Shown here in pieces: positions 7,554-16,979 of a stretch of DNA of 64,000 nt. The notes under the pieces were generated by a model that had not been told where the DNA came from, ran no database searches, and saw nothing but the letters and a program-made list of their open reading frames with translations. The DNA is from Motiliproteus sp. MSK22-1 (GTDB lineage Bacteria > Pseudomonadota > Gammaproteobacteria > Pseudomonadales > Balneatricaceae). How positions within the stretch are numbered: position 1 is the first letter of the stretch; every line of letters starts with the position of its first letter. Position numbers and translations under genes: made by a program. Location: assembly GCF_001968815.1 (NCBI RefSeq), contig NZ_MIEQ01000049.1, forward strand, positions 1 to 64,000, given 5' to 3'.

Positions 7554-9014
7554 TCAGCTTCGAGCCTTTCGTGGAATTCCTAATCGTTGGCGGCGCTCCC
7601 AAAGTGTTTTTCGGCTGATACCCAGGCGTTTTGCTAGTTCTGTTTCGGTCATTTTATCCTGGTTTTCGAGTACAAAACGCTGGAAATAATCTTCTAGTGA
7701 AAGATCCGGTGAGCGTGTCTCTTGAGATCTTGAATTATGCTGATGATCACTGGCTCTAGGCAGAGAGCCTGGGTTGTGGCTAAATCCAGAGTGACGACTG
7801 ACATTGGCTTCTAAGCGGGCAAGGTCGCTGGTTTCTGTTTCCAGGCTCAGTAAATCGGGGCTTATTTCGTTGTCTTCACAGAGAATGACGGCCCGTTCCA
7901 CAGCATTTTCAAGCTCTCGGACGTTGCCGGGCCAAGAGTATTGCAGCATAATTTGACGTGCCTGATTGCTGAAATGCATTACTGGTCGATGCATTCGATT
8001 ACAGTTTCGTTTCAGAAAACTTTCTGCCAGACTAAGAATATCCTTACCACGCTCTCGTAAGGGTGGCATCCTGATTTCCATAATATAAAGCCGGTAAAAC
8101 AGGTCCTCCCGAAACTGTCCGCTACGAGTCAGGGCTTTAAGATCCCTGTGAGTTGCTGCAATCAGACGAATATCGACGGTCATCGGTTTAACCGATCCGA
8201 CTTTACGAATTTCTCCTTCCTGTAGCACACGAAGTAAACGTGCCTGAGCCTCTAGGGGCAGTTCGCCTATCTCATCCAAAAACAGTGTTCCGGTGTCTGC
8301 TGCTTCAATCAAACCGTTGTGGGTGTTTACTGCACCTGTAAATGCTCCTTTTTCATGACCAAATAATTCAGACTCTATCAGTGATTCTGGAATTGCTGCA
8401 CAGTTTACAGAGATCATCGGGGACTGGCTCCGCGGGCTCAGCTCATGAATCGACCTTGCTGCAAGTTCTTTACCTGTTCCTGATTCACCTTGGATCAGTA
8501 CCGTAGCATCTGTTCGCGCAACTTTTTGAATACGGCGGTAAAGATCCTGCATGGGGCGGCTTTCCCCCAGCATTTTCGTACCACCTATGGCGCCAGGTTG
8601 CTGGTTTGCTTCTGGTGGGGCGCTTGCTGTTACTTTTTCTTGTTGCTGTTGAGATGCGAGGTTTGCCTGTTGAACAATAATGTTATTGACGGTGTTTAGC
8701 ATCTCGTCATGATTAAAGGGTTTGGCAATATAATCCACGGCTCCCTGTTTCATGGCATCGACGGCAGATTTCATACTGGCGTAGCTGGTCATGATCAATA
8801 CCGGGGTATTTGTTGCCAGATTGATGAGATCTGTACCAAAGCGTCCAGGCAAGCGCAAATCGGTAATAATTAAGTTGAAATCTTCAAGCTTGTAGTTTTC
8901 CAAGGCCTGATCAACAGACTCTGCATCACTGACTTGGTAGTTATTACGTTCAAGTAGGCGTCGTAGAGCCGTGCGGATTATAGTTTCGTCTTCAACGATC
9001 AGGATCTGGGTCAT
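7554..9014 (-). CDS. cbrB: Sigma-54-dependent response regulator CbrB
   Basis: The 486-residue NtrC-type activator has three parts. The receiver domain (1-120) has phospho-acceptor Asp52 in ITDLRLPG. The AAA+ domain has Walker A GESGTGKE, the sigma-54 contact loop GAFTGA and GTLFLDEIGELP. The C-terminal Fis-type helix-turn-helix (ETELAKRLGISRKTLWERR) binds DNA. The gene follows cbrA by 23 bp, and the synteny with gluQ upstream and pcnB downstream matches Pseudomonas cbrB. There it responds to carbon/nitrogen balance and activates crcZ. A sigma-54 promoter and candidate enhancer lie just beyond its stop codon. Confidence 0.93.
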   Translation of the reverse strand: MTQILIVEDETIIRTALRRLLERNNYQVSDAESVDQALENYKLEDFNLIITDLRLPGRFGTDLINLATNTPVLIMTSYASMKSAVDAMKQGAVDYIAKPFNHDEMLNTVNNIIVQQANLASQQQQEKVTASAPPEANQQPGAIGGTKMLGESRPMQDLYRRIQKVARTDATVLIQGESGTGKELAARSIHELSPRSQSPMISVNCAAIPESLIESELFGHEKGAFTGAVNTHNGLIEAADTGTLFLDEIGELPLEAQARLLRVLQEGEIRKVGSVKPMTVDIRLIAATHRDLKALTRSGQFREDLFYRLYIMEIRMPPLRERGKDILSLAESFLKRNCNRMHRPVMHFSNQARQIMLQYSWPGNVRELENAVERAVILCEDNEISPDLLSLETETSDLARLEANVSRHSGFSHNPGSLPRASDHQHNSRSQETRSPDLSLEDYFQRFVLENQDKMTETELAKRLGISRKTLWERRQRLGIPRKARS

Positions 9015-9037
9015 GAAATATTATCCAACCGATTCGG

Positions 9038-11947
9038 TCATTGGGGGTTGGGGAGCTTGAGTACTACCCTAACGCCTCTATTTTGTGCTTTATCGGCTGG
9101 GCTTTCAATCTGCACACTGCCATAGTGCTCTTCGACAATGCTATATACGAGTGCCAGCCCCAGGCCAGTGCCCTTGCCAGGCTCTTTTGTGGTGAAAAAA
9201 GGTTCAAATAACTGTTTCTGAATTTCTGCGGGTATGCCAGTGCCCTGATCTTCAACGGTGACAATAAGGCTATGACTTTCTTGTCGGGAATCAATGCGAA
9301 TTGTCATTCCGGGCTCAGAGGCATCTGCTGCGTTGTTGAGCAGATTAACAAATACCTGAAGCAACCGTTGCGGGTCTCCCAACGTTTGATGCTCTGATTT
9401 ACACAAATTAAGATAGTTGAGTTGTTTTCCGCGCTCATGTAAACGTACCAGGCTGATTGCGTCATTTATGCTGTCGTTGATCGAGAATAACCTGTGTTCT
9501 TTGAGAGTACTGTGGTTACCTGCATGGGCAAAGTTCATCAGAGATTTTACAATACGATCTACTCGCCTTGTTTGTTCCAGAATTTGTTCACCGGCCTCTA
9601 AAACTTCGGGATTCTTGGTTTCATAATGCAGATTTTGAGCAAGGCATGCGATGCCGGTGATGGGGTTTCCGATTTCATGGGCAACACCGGCAGCAAGGCG
9701 GCCAATGGAAGCCAGTCTCTCACTATGAACCAATTCGTCTGCAAGCAGTTGAGTTTCTGTTTGATCCTCCAGCAAAATTGCCTGACTACAGAACCCCTCC
9801 TGGGTGGGATCATCAATGGCCGCTTTATGTAATGAGAACCAGTGGGGTGAGCCACCTAACATAACTTTTTCGTTATGAAGATGAGGGTGATCTTGCTGGG
9901 CAAAGCTTAGTAACAGTTCTCCCCAGGGGGGAGGTAGATAGGATAGCTCCTGGCCTATAGCCTGAGCATTTTCGATACCCGTAAAACGCTCTATCTCCGT
10001 GTTCCAGAGTAGAATTTCTTTGTTCCGTCCAACGGAACAGACACCAATCGGGAGCTTTTGTAAGGTTTGACGGTGGTGGCGGCGAAGTTCGTCCAATTCA
10101 GCTGCAAGTCCTGATAGCCTGTTATGATAGCGCTCAAGATTATTTTCCAGCAGGTGGATATTTTTGTTTCGAAATGAATCAGCATCCTCTGACCCTTTGT
10201 CTGGTGCTAGAAGGGTTATTGCTTCAACGGGCCCTAGTAATGCTGACAAGTTGATTTCCAAACGATCTCTGAGCTGGCCTAAGGCCTTTGGACGAATTTC
10301 ATTTTCATGAAGTTGCAGGTCATCCAGCGCTTGTCTGACTTCACGCCATGCGGCGATTATTCCAATGCGCGGGGACAGTCGATCGACCAGCTCCTGAACG
10401 TTGGTGACTGCTAACTGCTCACCCTGGGGGCGGTGTAATGCGTTAAGGGCGCAGGAGTTAGCGGCGTGTAGTTCTTCCTTACTGGGTTTGAATGACATGG
10501 ATATAAGTAGAAAGATGCCTACATTGGCCGCCAGGGAATAGACGGCGGACAGATGCCAGGGGGTTGCTCCGAGATCAAACCCGAGGGTGTGGTTACTGTC
10601 TCCCAGCAGGGGGACCAGCATGGTTACCAGCCATATCCCGATTCCGGTAGTCAGACCGATGACAAAGCCCAGACGATTTCCGCCAGGCCAAAACAGAGTT
10701 GCCAGAAGTCCCGGCAGGAACTGCATAAAAGCGACGAAGGCAACTAGCCCCAACTGTGATACTTCGTTTCCTCTGGCGATGAGCATATAAAACAGGAAGC
10801 TTAGTAGCGTTATTACAAAGATCACTGCCCGACGAGCCCAGATCAAACGCTGGTAGAGATGGTTATTACCATGATTCTGGTAGAAAGGTAGAAATATATG
10901 ATTAATGACCATACCGGAAAGCGCAATGGCACTGATTATCAGCACTCCACTCGCAGCAGATAGACCGCCGATAAAGGCGATGACTGTTAGAGTGGGTGAT
11001 CCCTGCTGGATACCCAGAATGAGACCAAAGTATTCGGGATTACTGTCGAGCTGAAGCTTTATTCCACCCCAGAGAATAGGAGGAATGGCAATAGCGAGAA
11101 CCAGCAGAAAGAGTGGCACTCCCCAGCTGGCTTTTGATAGTGCTTTAGGGTTCAGGTTTTCTGTAAACAACATATGAAACATATGCGGCATGACTATGGC
11201 TGAGGTAAAAAAGGCCAGCAATAAGGTTCGCCAGGCGTCATCTTCCATGGGCGAGTAGTGAAAGTTCAGGGTACTCTGGTTTTCTGCCAGCCAGCTTTCC
11301 AGGCCGTCATTCCCCCCAAAAACAACCAACAGACAATAAAGGCCTAAAGCGCTGAGGGCAATAAGCTTGATCAGCGATGCTACTGCCATGGCAACAACGA
11401 GACCCTCGTGCTTTTGACGAATAGAGGGATGTCGGGCACCGAACAATACGGCGAAGGCGGCAATCAGGCCACAGAAGACAAAGGCAATCCGGTCAGCAGA
11501 TACTTCATTGTTGAGGATATGGATGGTGTCTGTAACTGTTTGAATTTGTATGGAAAGCAGTGGCAAAGATGCTAAGACCATGAGCAGAGTGACAAAGGTT
11601 CCCGCATGTTGGCTGCGGAACCGGAAAGCAAACAAATCTGCGATTGAGCTGAGCTGATAGGTTCGCGTGATTCTTAACAAGGGTATAAGAAGAATGGGGG
11701 CCAGAATAAATGCAGCTGATGCACCAAAATAAGAGATAAGAAATCCATAACCGTAATCATGTGCCAATCCAATTGCACCGTAAAATGTCCAGGCACTGGC
11801 ATAGACTCCCAGTGACAATACATAAGTAATCGGATGACGGACCAGCTTGCTGGGAAGCCAGCCACGGTCGGTAACGTAGGCGGTACCAAACAGGAACAGC
11901 AGATAGGTGAAGCCAACCAGAAATAACTGACCCAGACTAAAGTTCAT
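9038..11947 (-). CDS. cbrA: CbrA-type sensor histidine kinase with Na+/solute symporter domain
   Basis: The 969-residue inner-membrane protein has a sodium:solute symporter (SSSF) fold of about a dozen hydrophobic helices over residues 1-480. A linker follows, then a PAS-like region (about 620-730, including LPIGVCSVGRNKEILLWN). The kinase has H-box His757 in GVAHEIGNPITG, N-box VFVNLLNNAADAS and G-boxes EDQGTGIP and GKGTGLGLALVY. CbrA of Pseudomonas is the same size and architecture and can transport histidine while sensing. The start overlaps the small upstream gene by 11 bp, implying coupled translation. It phosphorylates CbrB, encoded next. Confidence 0.94.
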   Translation of the reverse strand: MNFSLGQLFLVGFTYLLFLFGTAYVTDRGWLPSKLVRHPITYVLSLGVYASAWTFYGAIGLAHDYGYGFLISYFGASAAFILAPILLIPLLRITRTYQLSSIADLFAFRFRSQHAGTFVTLLMVLASLPLLSIQIQTVTDTIHILNNEVSADRIAFVFCGLIAAFAVLFGARHPSIRQKHEGLVVAMAVASLIKLIALSALGLYCLLVVFGGNDGLESWLAENQSTLNFHYSPMEDDAWRTLLLAFFTSAIVMPHMFHMLFTENLNPKALSKASWGVPLFLLVLAIAIPPILWGGIKLQLDSNPEYFGLILGIQQGSPTLTVIAFIGGLSAASGVLIISAIALSGMVINHIFLPFYQNHGNNHLYQRLIWARRAVIFVITLLSFLFYMLIARGNEVSQLGLVAFVAFMQFLPGLLATLFWPGGNRLGFVIGLTTGIGIWLVTMLVPLLGDSNHTLGFDLGATPWHLSAVYSLAANVGIFLLISMSFKPSKEELHAANSCALNALHRPQGEQLAVTNVQELVDRLSPRIGIIAAWREVRQALDDLQLHENEIRPKALGQLRDRLEINLSALLGPVEAITLLAPDKGSEDADSFRNKNIHLLENNLERYHNRLSGLAAELDELRRHHRQTLQKLPIGVCSVGRNKEILLWNTEIERFTGIENAQAIGQELSYLPPPWGELLLSFAQQDHPHLHNEKVMLGGSPHWFSLHKAAIDDPTQEGFCSQAILLEDQTETQLLADELVHSERLASIGRLAAGVAHEIGNPITGIACLAQNLHYETKNPEVLEAGEQILEQTRRVDRIVKSLMNFAHAGNHSTLKEHRLFSINDSINDAISLVRLHERGKQLNYLNLCKSEHQTLGDPQRLLQVFVNLLNNAADASEPGMTIRIDSRQESHSLIVTVEDQGTGIPAEIQKQLFEPFFTTKEPGKGTGLGLALVYSIVEEHYGSVQIESPADKAQNRGVRVVLKLPNPQ

Positions 11948-12113
11948 TCTGACCTCTGCGGTATTCCAGCCAGGCAGTGGTGGCTATCAATAAAAACCAG
12001 AAAACGAACGGCCGATACCAACTCTTATCGGCATCGGCCCAGCTGTCAACAATGATCGGAGAAAGCAAGTAAGTACCAATGACGATGGTCGATACCAATC
12101 GATAGATGTACAT
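11937..12113 (-). CDS. cbrX: Small membrane protein upstream of cbrA (CbrX-like)
   Basis: This 58-residue protein begins at ATG 12113 (MYIYRLVSTIVIGTYLLSP) and ends KSWYRPFVFW... then YRRGQNEL. There are two hydrophobic segments (about 5-22 and 34-48) separated by an acidic WADADKSWYRPF loop. A short gene of the same size and layout sits between gluQ and cbrA in Pseudomonas, where it is called cbrX and coupled to cbrA. Here the stop codon lies 11 bp inside cbrA, and the gene starts 5 bp after gluQ ends. The strict packing and hydrophobic pattern support a real gene despite its size. Its biochemical role is unknown to me. Confidence 0.82.
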   Translation of the reverse strand: MYIYRLVSTIVIGTYLLSPIIVDSWADADKSWYRPFVFWFLLIATTAWLEYRRGQNEL

Positions 12114-12118
12114 ATAAT

Positions 12119-13054
12119 TCAGATCTCTTGCTGTTCAACGGTTAATCTGCTTGGTACTGCTCCTAAGGACCAGTTTTCTATTGCCCAGTCTAATATGTTG
12201 TCTATCGGTGCTCCCTGTAATGCTGTCGGTGGCTGCTGGCCTAATACCTTCAAGGCTTGATAAAGCTTTTTTTCTGGATGCAGGGGGTCCAACGCAGTGG
12301 CGAAAGTCTGTTTGCTTAGTTTTTGCCCCTGGCTGTTGACCATTATCGGGATATGAGCATAACAGGGTTGCTGATAACCGAGTAGTTGTTGCAAATATAG
12401 TTGCCTGGGTGTTGAATCCAGTAAGTCACTGCCTCGTACAATATGGCTGATGCCCTGGGCTGCATCATCACAGACGACGGCGAGTTGGTAGGCATAGAGT
12501 TTATCTTTTCGTCGAATTACAAAATCGCCACAATAGGGACTTAATTGTTGCCGTTGCGGGCCTTGAATTTGATCCTTGAAGGTAATTGCGCAGTTATCAG
12601 TTTTAAGGCGAATGGCTGTTATTCCGTGTAGATGAGACTGCCGGCTTCGACAGTATCCGTCATAAACTCCGCCGCGTTGAGCAATCATCTGCCGGGAGCA
12701 GCTACAGTAGTAGGCATGTCCCGCTTTTAGTAACTGGTCAATTATGGCCTGGTAGGTTTGGTAGCGATCACTTTGATAAATAACTTGCTGATCCCAGAGC
12801 AGACCGAACTGTTCAAGTGTTCTTAAAATCTGGTCTGCAGCACCGGGGATTTCCCGGGGAGGGTCCAGATCTTCCATGCGTACCAACCAGATTCCCTGAT
12901 TTTTGCGGGCATCCAAAAAACTGGCAAGAGCAGCAAGTAATGAACCGAAATGAAGGGGGCCCGTCGGGGATGGGGCAAAACGACCCTTATAGGCTGTTCT
13001 TACCGGCCATGTTTGATGCGCTTCTGTATTGGCTGGCTTGTAGGAAATGACCAT
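12119..13054 (-). CDS. gluQ: Glutamyl-Q tRNA(Asp) synthetase
   Basis: The 311-residue protein is a truncated glutamyl-tRNA synthetase paralogue that attaches glutamate to queuosine in the anticodon of tRNA-Asp. It has the catalytic core only: RFAPSPTGPLHFGSLLAAL holds the HIGH-type motif, YYCSCSR with YDGYC forms a zinc site, and KLSKQ is the KMSKS motif. The anticodon-binding domain is absent, as expected. The first 20 or so residues before YKGRFAPSP may be an overlong start, but no better start is obvious. It lies downstream of dksA and directly upstream of cbrXAB. Confidence 0.94.
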   Translation of the reverse strand: MVISYKPANTEAHQTWPVRTAYKGRFAPSPTGPLHFGSLLAALASFLDARKNQGIWLVRMEDLDPPREIPGAADQILRTLEQFGLLWDQQVIYQSDRYQTYQAIIDQLLKAGHAYYCSCSRQMIAQRGGVYDGYCRSRQSHLHGITAIRLKTDNCAITFKDQIQGPQRQQLSPYCGDFVIRRKDKLYAYQLAVVCDDAAQGISHIVRGSDLLDSTPRQLYLQQLLGYQQPCYAHIPIMVNSQGQKLSKQTFATALDPLHPEKKLYQALKVLGQQPPTALQGAPIDNILDWAIENWSLGAVPSRLTVEQQEI

Positions 13055-13207
13055 GGCACTGCACTAGGTGCATCAATACCCGCGTTCGTTAGTTCAAGTG
13101 GCAGATATTCTGGGCGCTCGCCCAACCTCCAGTCACTTGATGCTCCAAAGAAAACAGTTTCTGTACCGATCTGCTGCATGGCATAGTGAGTCGGTACAGA
13201 GCTTGCG

Positions 13208-13639
13208 TTAACTGCCCAGTTGTTTTTCTTTGATTTCAGCCAGTGTTTTACAATCAATACAAAGTGTTGCAGTGGGACGAGCTTCCAAGCGGCGAATGCC
13301 GATTTCTATCCCACAAGACTCACAAAAGCCATATTCATCGTTTTCTATTAACTCTAATGTTTCACCAATTTTTTTGGTGAGCTTACGCTCCCTGTCTCGC
13401 GTTCGCAGCTCCAGGCTGAACTCTTCTTCCTGGCTTGCTCGATCACTTGGATCGGCGAAATTTGCTGCATCTTCTTGCATATGGCTGATGGTGCTATCAA
13501 CTTCTTCCATTAGCTCACGCTTCCAGGAATGGAGTATGTTTCTGAAGTGCTGCTTCTGCGCTTCATTCATATACTCTTCACCGTCCTTCATTTCATAAGG
13601 AACGTAATGCTTCAGGAGAGACTCTTTTGTATCCGGCAT
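13208..13639 (-). CDS. dksA: RNA polymerase-binding transcription factor DksA
   Basis: The 143-residue protein binds the secondary channel of RNA polymerase and acts with ppGpp in the stringent response. The coiled-coil tip residues are visible in FADPSDRAS (Asp63 and Asp66, equivalent to the D-x-x-D-x-A tip). The four-cysteine zinc finger uses Cys106, Cys109, Cys127 and Cys130 (CESC...CIDC). The gene precedes gluQ, with a 150-bp gap, in the classical sfsA-dksA-gluQ neighbourhood. Confidence 0.97.
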   Translation of the reverse strand: MPDTKESLLKHYVPYEMKDGEEYMNEAQKQHFRNILHSWKRELMEEVDSTISHMQEDAANFADPSDRASQEEEFSLELRTRDRERKLTKKIGETLELIENDEYGFCESCGIEIGIRRLEARPTATLCIDCKTLAEIKEKQLGS

Positions 13640-13944
13640 AGTACTGCCTCGCTTTTTCTTAGCCCATGCGGCGGTTGCTGCATCTTTGCAAAATTATCCA
13701 GACCAAGTGTCGGACAATTTGGTTTACCCTTTCCTCAGAACCCGTGAGGAAATTAGGCGCAAGAAACTACCAGATCTGATTTCATTGTGCCAGCATCAAA
13801 TTCAATTAATTCGTAAGCGCTTTTATTTATATAAACTTTTTACACAACACTGTATTTCTAGACCAATTTTTACGACTTGTACATTAGTATTAGATTTACA
13901 TGCAAAGAAGGGTTCAATCAGTCGTAGATTACATGGAGAATTAA
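13640..13944. other. Intergenic region between divergent dksA and sfsA
   Basis: This 305-bp stretch must hold the divergent promoters of dksA and sfsA. It is AT-rich toward sfsA. Short open frames exist but lack ribosome binding sites and recognisable products. I see no hairpin or repeat worth naming. Confidence 0.4.
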
Positions 13945-14649
13945 ATGAAATTTGAACACCCTCTTCAGGAGGGGAAACTTGTTCGGCGCTATAAGCGCTT
14001 TATGGCAGATGTTGAACACTCAGAGGATAAGGTGATTACGATTCATTGTCCGAATACTGGATCAATGAAAAACTGCAGTGATCAGGGCAGTCGGGTTTGG
14101 TTCTGGGATTCTGGCAATCCGAAACGGAAGTACCCGCACAGTTGGGAGCTGGTCGAGGTTGAGGAGCAGTTCCTGGCTTGTGTGAATACAGGGCGGGCTA
14201 ATGCTTTGACAAAAGAGGCGATCAATAACGCGATAATTTCTGAGCTACAAGGGTATGAATCCCTGAGGACTGAGGTGAAGTATGGGGAAGAAGGTAGCCG
14301 CATCGATTTGTTACTGGAAGGGCCGCAGGGACGCTGTTATGTGGAGGTCAAGAATGTAACTCTCTTACGCGAGGATGGTCTTGGCGTATTTCCTGACGCT
14401 GTGACTGAGCGAGGTAGAAAGCATCTGCGGGAGTTGATGAAAGTCGCTGCTGCCGGTGACCGTGCGGTATTGCTTTATTGTGTCGCTCACACCGGTATCG
14501 AGCGGGTCAGTCCCGCAGATGATCTGGACCCTGCTTATGGAGAAACACTGAGAGAAGCGGTCACTGCTGGTGTTGAAATCTATGCTTACAGGGCAGAGAT
14601 TGATAGCGAATCGATCAGTCTTCGCTATCCAATCGAGGTGTGTCTGTAG
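13945..14649 (+). CDS. sfsA: SfsA family protein (sugar fermentation stimulation / DNA-binding nuclease-like)
   Basis: The 234-residue protein matches SfsA across its length. The N-terminal OB-like part has EGKLVRRYKRFMADVE and HCPNTGSMKNC. The C-terminal part is restriction-endonuclease-like, with the acidic/lysine site in GSRIDLLLE and CYVEVKNVTL, then FPDAVTERGRKHL. E. coli SfsA was named for effects on maltose metabolism and binds DNA; its exact activity remains uncertain. The 3' end overlaps the convergent Rieske gene by 35 bp. Confidence 0.93.
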   Translation: MKFEHPLQEGKLVRRYKRFMADVEHSEDKVITIHCPNTGSMKNCSDQGSRVWFWDSGNPKRKYPHSWELVEVEEQFLACVNTGRANALTKEAINNAIISELQGYESLRTEVKYGEEGSRIDLLLEGPQGRCYVEVKNVTLLREDGLGVFPDAVTERGRKHLRELMKVAAAGDRAVLLYCVAHTGIERVSPADDLDPAYGETLREAVTAGVEIYAYRAEIDSESISLRYPIEVCL

Positions 14650-14977
14650 GCTGATCGCTTTTGAGATCGATAAATACTGCACCTTCACTGACCGTAAAAG
14701 GTATGGCTTCCAGGCTTTGGCCCAGGCAGGGGCCCTGTACACACTGACCACTATGGATTAGAAACAGGGCACCGTGGGTGGCGCATTGGATTAACTGACG
14801 ATCAGCATCCAGAAACTGATCGGGTAGCCATTCCAGATTGATACCGCGATGAGGGCAGCGATTGCGATAGAGATAGAGTTGCTGCTCTTTTATAATGGCA
14901 ATAATCGCGATATCACCGATATTAAAGCCACGGGAGTGTCCCTCTTTGATATCATCAAGTTGACAAAGCAGTTGCAC
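14615..14977 (-). CDS. Rieske-type [2Fe-2S] protein
   Basis: This small soluble protein (120 residues) is essentially a single Rieske domain. The cluster ligands are Cys41-x-His43 in CPHRG and Cys65-x2-His68 in CATHGALF. Related stand-alone proteins act as ferredoxin subunits for oxygenases or as NirD-like electron carriers, but no oxygenase is nearby. It overlaps the end of sfsA convergently and is divergent from moaB. The partner enzyme cannot be inferred. Confidence 0.88.
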   Translation of the reverse strand: MQLLCQLDDIKEGHSRGFNIGDIAIIAIIKEQQLYLYRNRCPHRGINLEWLPDQFLDADRQLIQCATHGALFLIHSGQCVQGPCLGQSLEAIPFTVSEGAVFIDLKSDQPTDTPRLDSED

Positions 14978-15086
14978 GAATAGTCCCCAGTTGGCTTAAA
15001 TCAAATTACAGTATTGTCTCCAACATCGAGGGCTGACACAATCAAAGCAATCCGTTATTGAGTTCGTAGCATTTTCTGGAGTAACG

Positions 15087-15635
15087 ATGGCCCATCATAA
15101 GAATGTTGAATTTGTACCTCTGAATATATCCGTCCTGACGGTGTCAGATACCCGAACCCTGGAGACTGATACCTCTGGTCAAGCCTTAATCGATCGTCTT
15201 GAAGCAGAGGGGCATAAACTGGCAGATCGTGCCATTGTTATCGACGATGTCTATAAATTGCGAGCTAAGGTTTCTCAATGGATTGCTGATGATAATGTTC
15301 AGGCCATTCTGTTAACCGGTGGAACCGGTTTCACCTCTCGTGACAACACACCTGAGGCTATGATTCCGCTGTTTGACAAACAAGTGGAAGGTTTCGGCGA
15401 GCTGTTCAGACATGTCTCTTACCAGCAAATCGGCTCTTCCACTGTTCAGTCACGTGCGCTGGCCGGCATAGCCAATCGAACCGTTATTTTCTGTATGCCT
15501 GGATCCCCAAATGCCTGCAAAACTGCCTGGGATGAAATTATCAAAAGTCAGCTGGATGCCCGTCACAGACCTTGCAATTTTGTTGAGATGGTCGCCTTAG
15601 CCCCTGTTGATACTGCTTGTGAGACACGGTCATGA
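15087..15635 (+). CDS. moaB: Molybdenum cofactor biosynthesis protein MoaB
   Basis: The 182-residue protein is of the MoaB/MogA molybdopterin adenylyltransferase family. Motifs include VLTVSDTRTLETDTSG, the nucleotide-binding LLTGGTGFTSRD, and the conserved FCMPGSPNACKTAWDEI. It should adenylylate molybdopterin or act as a paralogue of MogA. It is translationally coupled to moeA (ATGA overlap of four bases), and the pair supplies adenylation and molybdate insertion. Confidence 0.95.
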   Translation: MAHHKNVEFVPLNISVLTVSDTRTLETDTSGQALIDRLEAEGHKLADRAIVIDDVYKLRAKVSQWIADDNVQAILLTGGTGFTSRDNTPEAMIPLFDKQVEGFGELFRHVSYQQIGSSTVQSRALAGIANRTVIFCMPGSPNACKTAWDEIIKSQLDARHRPCNFVEMVALAPVDTACETRS

Positions 15636-16912
15636 GTGGCGGTTGTGGATGTGACTCACCCGGGATGATGGCTTACGAACAGGCGTTGGATCAGTTGCTG
15701 GATGCGGCTACCAGTGCGGAGGAGTCTGGACAGCCTGTTATTCAAGTAACGCTTGCTCAGGCATTGGGCCGAATTCTTGCCGAAGATCAGCACTCGGCGG
15801 TAGATGTTCCTCCAAATGATAACAGTGCAATGGATGGTTATGCTTTGCATATTGATTCTTTGGGCTCCGATGCAGTTAGTCAACTGGTTATTAGTCAACG
15901 GGTACCGGCAGGCGCAGACCCTGAGCCGTTAAAACCAGGAACAGCTGCTCGTATATTTACCGGTGCAAAAATTCCTGAGGGGGCCAACGTCGTTGTTAAG
16001 CAGGAAGATTGTGAAACGACCACCTCTGAGGGTAATCCACTTACCATCAATGGTGAATCAGCGGTTCAATTGCCTTCGATACAGGAAAAGGGACAGAATA
16101 TACGGTTGTTGGGTCAGGATATCCGCCAGGGTGAAGTTATTATGCCTGCCGGAACACGTTTGCAACCCCAGCATTTAGGCGTATTAGCCAGTGTTGGGAT
16201 TGGCGAACTGTCTGTTTATCGACCACTGAAAGTCGCTATTTTATCAACCGGTGATGAGTTGATTGAGCCCGGCTTAACTCTGGCTCCCGGTCAGATTTAT
16301 AATTCCAACCGCTACACCCTGACAGGCATGATTAACGGCCTGGGAATGGAAATGGTTGACCTGGGGATCGTTGCTGATACCCCTGAGGCTACCGACGAAG
16401 CGCTGAGCCGTGCGGCTAAAGAAGCCGATGTGGTGATTAGCAGTGGTGGTGTTTCTGTCGGTGAGGAGGATCATGTTAAGGCTTCAGTCGAGAAGTTGGG
16501 GAGTCTGAATCTCTGGCGCATTGCTATCAAACCAGGCAAGCCTTTTGCCTATGGTGAAGTGCAGGGTAAGCCTTTCCTCGGACTTCCGGGTAATCCCGCC
16601 GCAGTGCTGGTTTCTTTTAACATCCTTGCTCGTCCCTTTTTGCTGAAAATGCAAGGGGCTACAGAGTTGATGCCGATCAGTTACCGGGCACCAGTGATGC
16701 TCACCCGCAAGGCTCAGGGCCGAAAGGAGTTTATGAGAGCCCGGTTGACCTCTAAGGACGGTAAACCCTGTATTGAACCGTTTTCTAATCAGAGTTCTGG
16801 TGTACTTTCATCAGCTGTTTGGGCGAATGGTTATGCCATTATTCCTGCGAATACCGCGGTGACTGAAGGGGATGAAGTTGACTTTGTACCATTTTCGGAA
16901 GTGATGAATTGA
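15632..16912 (+). CDS. moeA: Molybdopterin molybdenumtransferase
   Basis: MoeA (426 residues) inserts molybdate into adenylylated molybdopterin. It shows PPNDNSAMDGYA, RIFTGAKIPEGANVVV, the MPT-binding LSTGDELIEPG and SGGVSVGEEDHV, and the C-terminal domain LPGNPAAVLVSF. The protein starts with a short Cys-rich extension (GGCGCDSPG) before the usual N-terminus; similar tails occur in other gammaproteobacterial MoeA proteins. The start codon overlaps moaB. mobA lies downstream in the opposite orientation. Confidence 0.96.
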   Translation: MSGGCGCDSPGMMAYEQALDQLLDAATSAEESGQPVIQVTLAQALGRILAEDQHSAVDVPPNDNSAMDGYALHIDSLGSDAVSQLVISQRVPAGADPEPLKPGTAARIFTGAKIPEGANVVVKQEDCETTTSEGNPLTINGESAVQLPSIQEKGQNIRLLGQDIRQGEVIMPAGTRLQPQHLGVLASVGIGELSVYRPLKVAILSTGDELIEPGLTLAPGQIYNSNRYTLTGMINGLGMEMVDLGIVADTPEATDEALSRAAKEADVVISSGGVSVGEEDHVKASVEKLGSLNLWRIAIKPGKPFAYGEVQGKPFLGLPGNPAAVLVSFNILARPFLLKMQGATELMPISYRAPVMLTRKAQGRKEFMRARLTSKDGKPCIEPFSNQSSGVLSSAVWANGYAIIPANTAVTEGDEVDFVPFSEVMN

Positions 16913-16979
16913 GGATTTCCGGCACCCAACGTCAGGGTTATGAAACTCAACTCTAAATCTGTCGAGTCGTCATGTTCTT

